From Tholera decimalis (lineage: Eukaryota; Arthropoda; Insecta; Lepidoptera; Noctuidae), in contig OW964565.2 in the NCBI GenBank assembly GCA_943138885.2, positions 23,896,940-23,960,939 on the forward strand: 64,000 nt of DNA, given 5' to 3'. The first letter of the stretch is position 1, and each line of letters begins with the position of its first letter. A program made the position numbers and the translations under genes. The notes beneath the pieces are model-generated. The model ran no database searches. It was not told the DNA's origin and saw nothing but the letters and a program-made list of their open reading frames with translations. This document shows, piece after piece, positions 62,703 to 64,000 of this stretch.

Positions 62703-64000
62703 CTTTATTGTACACCTTACAATATTAATATGGATACAAAAAATTTAAATTAGTGTACAATGGGCGGTCTTATCGCACAGGGCGATCTCTTACAGACAAC
62801 CTTTGGATGGACAAACTTAAAGGAGACAGTTTAAGGGCTATCAGTGTACAATCATCATAATTTTAACTGGATATAATAATATAAAATACATAAAATACGA
62901 AAATCATATACTAATAAATATTACATGTATAATTGAGAAAGAAGGGGACCAGTTATAGGGAGAGGTAATGCTCCTTCACCATTCTTTTGAACGCTGGTAG
63001 CGTTTGAGCACGCCTCACTTCTATGGGTAATGCATTCCACAAACGAGCTGCTTGTATGGTAAAAGATTTATCAAAGAAAGAAGTGGAATGCATACGAATA
63101 CTTAACTCTAGATTCTCCGATGATCTCAAGGACCTAGAATGTGTGTCACAGCGGAACTGAAAACGTTCCTTAAGATAAAAAGGAGTAAAAGGATTAAAGA
63201 GCACATTATAAAGTAAAGAAAGTAAGTGAAGATTCCGGCGAAATCTAATAGGAAGCCATTTGAGCTGAGCACGGAAATCAGAAACGTGGTCATACTTGCG
63301 CAAGCCAAATATAAACCTGATACACAGATTTTGAATTCGCTCTAGCTTGTCCAATTGGTCTTGGGTCAAGTCGAGATAGCTGGCATCAGCATAGTCCAGA
63401 ATAGGGAGAAGAAGAGTTTGTGCAATTGCAATTTTAGTGGAGATGGGAAGAAAATTACGTAGGCGTCTCAAGGAGCCTGCAGAAGCAAATACTTTACGAC
63501 TAACTTCCTGTAACTGTTTAGTCCAAGAAAGGGTGTCGTCAATGTGTATTCCCAGGTTCTTCACAGTGTGACTAAAAGGTATGAAGGTGTTATTGAAAGA
63601 AACCTGGGGAAGTGCCGTCCAATCAATCCTGGAGATAGTACGAGAACTACCAACAACAATAACCTGAGTCTTAGCAGGATTGATTTTCAGCCCAAACTCA
63701 GCGCTCCAGTCACCAATTCGAGCAAGGTCCATGTTAATAGTTTTGATGGCATCAGCTAACTCTACGAGTGGAGCTTGGGTGTAAATTTGTAGATCATCAG
63801 CATACAAGTGGTAGAAAGAAGAAAGTCGTTGAGTGATAGCATTTATAAAAAGTACGAAAAGTAAGGGAGATAAAACGCCACCCTGTGGCACACCGGCAGA
63901 GGTATCACACCAAGAAGAAAAGGAGTCCTCAATGGAAATACGCTGCCGGCGACCAAACAGGTAACTACGAAACCAGTCAATTACCGATGGAGATATGTTA
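62700..64000 (-). mobile_element. LINE running off the right edge
   Basis: Minus-strand element whose 3' untranslated end (62700-62950) has GTACAATAAAG and CCAAAGGTTGTCTGTAAGAG, shared with 37146-37618. It abuts the (ATT)n tail of the SINE, so the two inserted next to one another tail to tail. Confidence 0.8.
62953..64000 (-). CDS. LINE reverse transcriptase, C-terminal part (open at window edge)
   Basis: Open frame on the reverse strand from the window edge to the stop at 62953-62955, about 350 codons in view. The upstream edge reads VIDWFRSYLFGRRQRI. Motif B is GVPQGGVLSPLLFVLFINAI, motif C is LYADDLQIY, and KNLGIHIDDTLSWTKQL follows. The C-terminal part has LLLPILDYADASYLDL, RIQNLCIRFIFGLR and AARLWNALPIEVR. 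There are no stops or shifts, so it may be a young copy. Whether motif A and the endonuclease are intact lies beyond the window. Confidence 0.85.
   Translation of the reverse strand, partial: NISPSVIDWFRSYLFGRRQRISIEDSFSSWCDTSAGVPQGGVLSPLLFVLFINAITQRLSSFYHLYADDLQIYTQAPLVELADAIKTINMDLARIGDWSAEFGLKINPAKTQVIVVGSSRTISRIDWTALPQVSFNNTFIPFSHTVKNLGIHIDDTLSWTKQLQEVSRKVFASAGSLRRLRNFLPISTKIAIAQTLLLPILDYADASYLDLTQDQLDKLERIQNLCIRFIFGLRKYDHVSDFRAQLKWLPIRFRRNLHLLSLLYNVLFNPFTPFYLKERFQFRCDTHSRSLRSSENLELSIRMHSTSFFDKSFTIQAARLWNALPIEVRRAQTLPAFKRMVKEHYLSL

Overview
This is an AT-rich animal nuclear window that looks lepidopteran (moth or butterfly). The evidence is Helitron-like ends finishing in CTAG, three tRNA-derived SINE families, several repeat families I know as moth/butterfly repeats, APE-type LINEs, Tc1-like transposons, and one spliced host gene with short exons. 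I see no operon, ribosome binding site, CRISPR array, bacterial system or authentic tRNA gene. The species cannot be named from sequence alone.

Only one host gene is well supported: LDAH, the lipid-droplet-associated serine hydrolase, on the plus strand in two exons at 47604-47781 and 48904-49628. It encodes 300 residues with an intact Ser-Asp-His triad. Its intron is full of Helitron-like and GC-rich repeats, and an ACCGAC-family repeat ends about 210 bp upstream of the ATG. Two further reverse-strand stretches (49810-50030 and 55874-56056) could be exons of unknown genes, with low confidence.

Layout. 1-9.3 kb: ACCGAC repeats, a SINE, a 386-390 bp MITE, a solo LTR, a PIF/Harbinger-like MITE and a broken Tc1. 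9.3-19.4 kb: four LINE bodies, one of them nested in a TIR element that carries transposon-type coding remnants. 16.4-21.4 kb: an array of a degenerate 12-mer, CCACCGAAATGA, interrupted by a LINE, a SINE and a Helitron. 21.9-25 kb: nested ACCGAC repeats and a THAP/P-like element. 26.0-27.6 kb: a nearly intact Tc1 element. 29.3-35.2 kb: a repeat-poor tract. 35.2-39.7 kb: a tandem repeat split by a MITE, and LINE tails. 40.8-44.8 kb: a jockey-like LINE followed by the C-terminal part of a retroelement with a restriction-like endonuclease signature. 47.4-50 kb: LDAH. 50-64 kb: Helitron ends, MITEs, a hAT-like element carrying a nested LINE, GC-rich repeats, perfect palindromes, and a LINE running off the right edge.

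The window is mainly a record of nested transposition. At four sites a repeat or paralogous unit supplies an empty site: TTA around 5520-5914, TA around 35532-35917, an 8-bp duplication around 24056-24730, and the poly-T tract of an ACCGAC repeat at 21964-22486. No database search was possible. Family names come from recognised motifs and memory, and clade assignments are inference.
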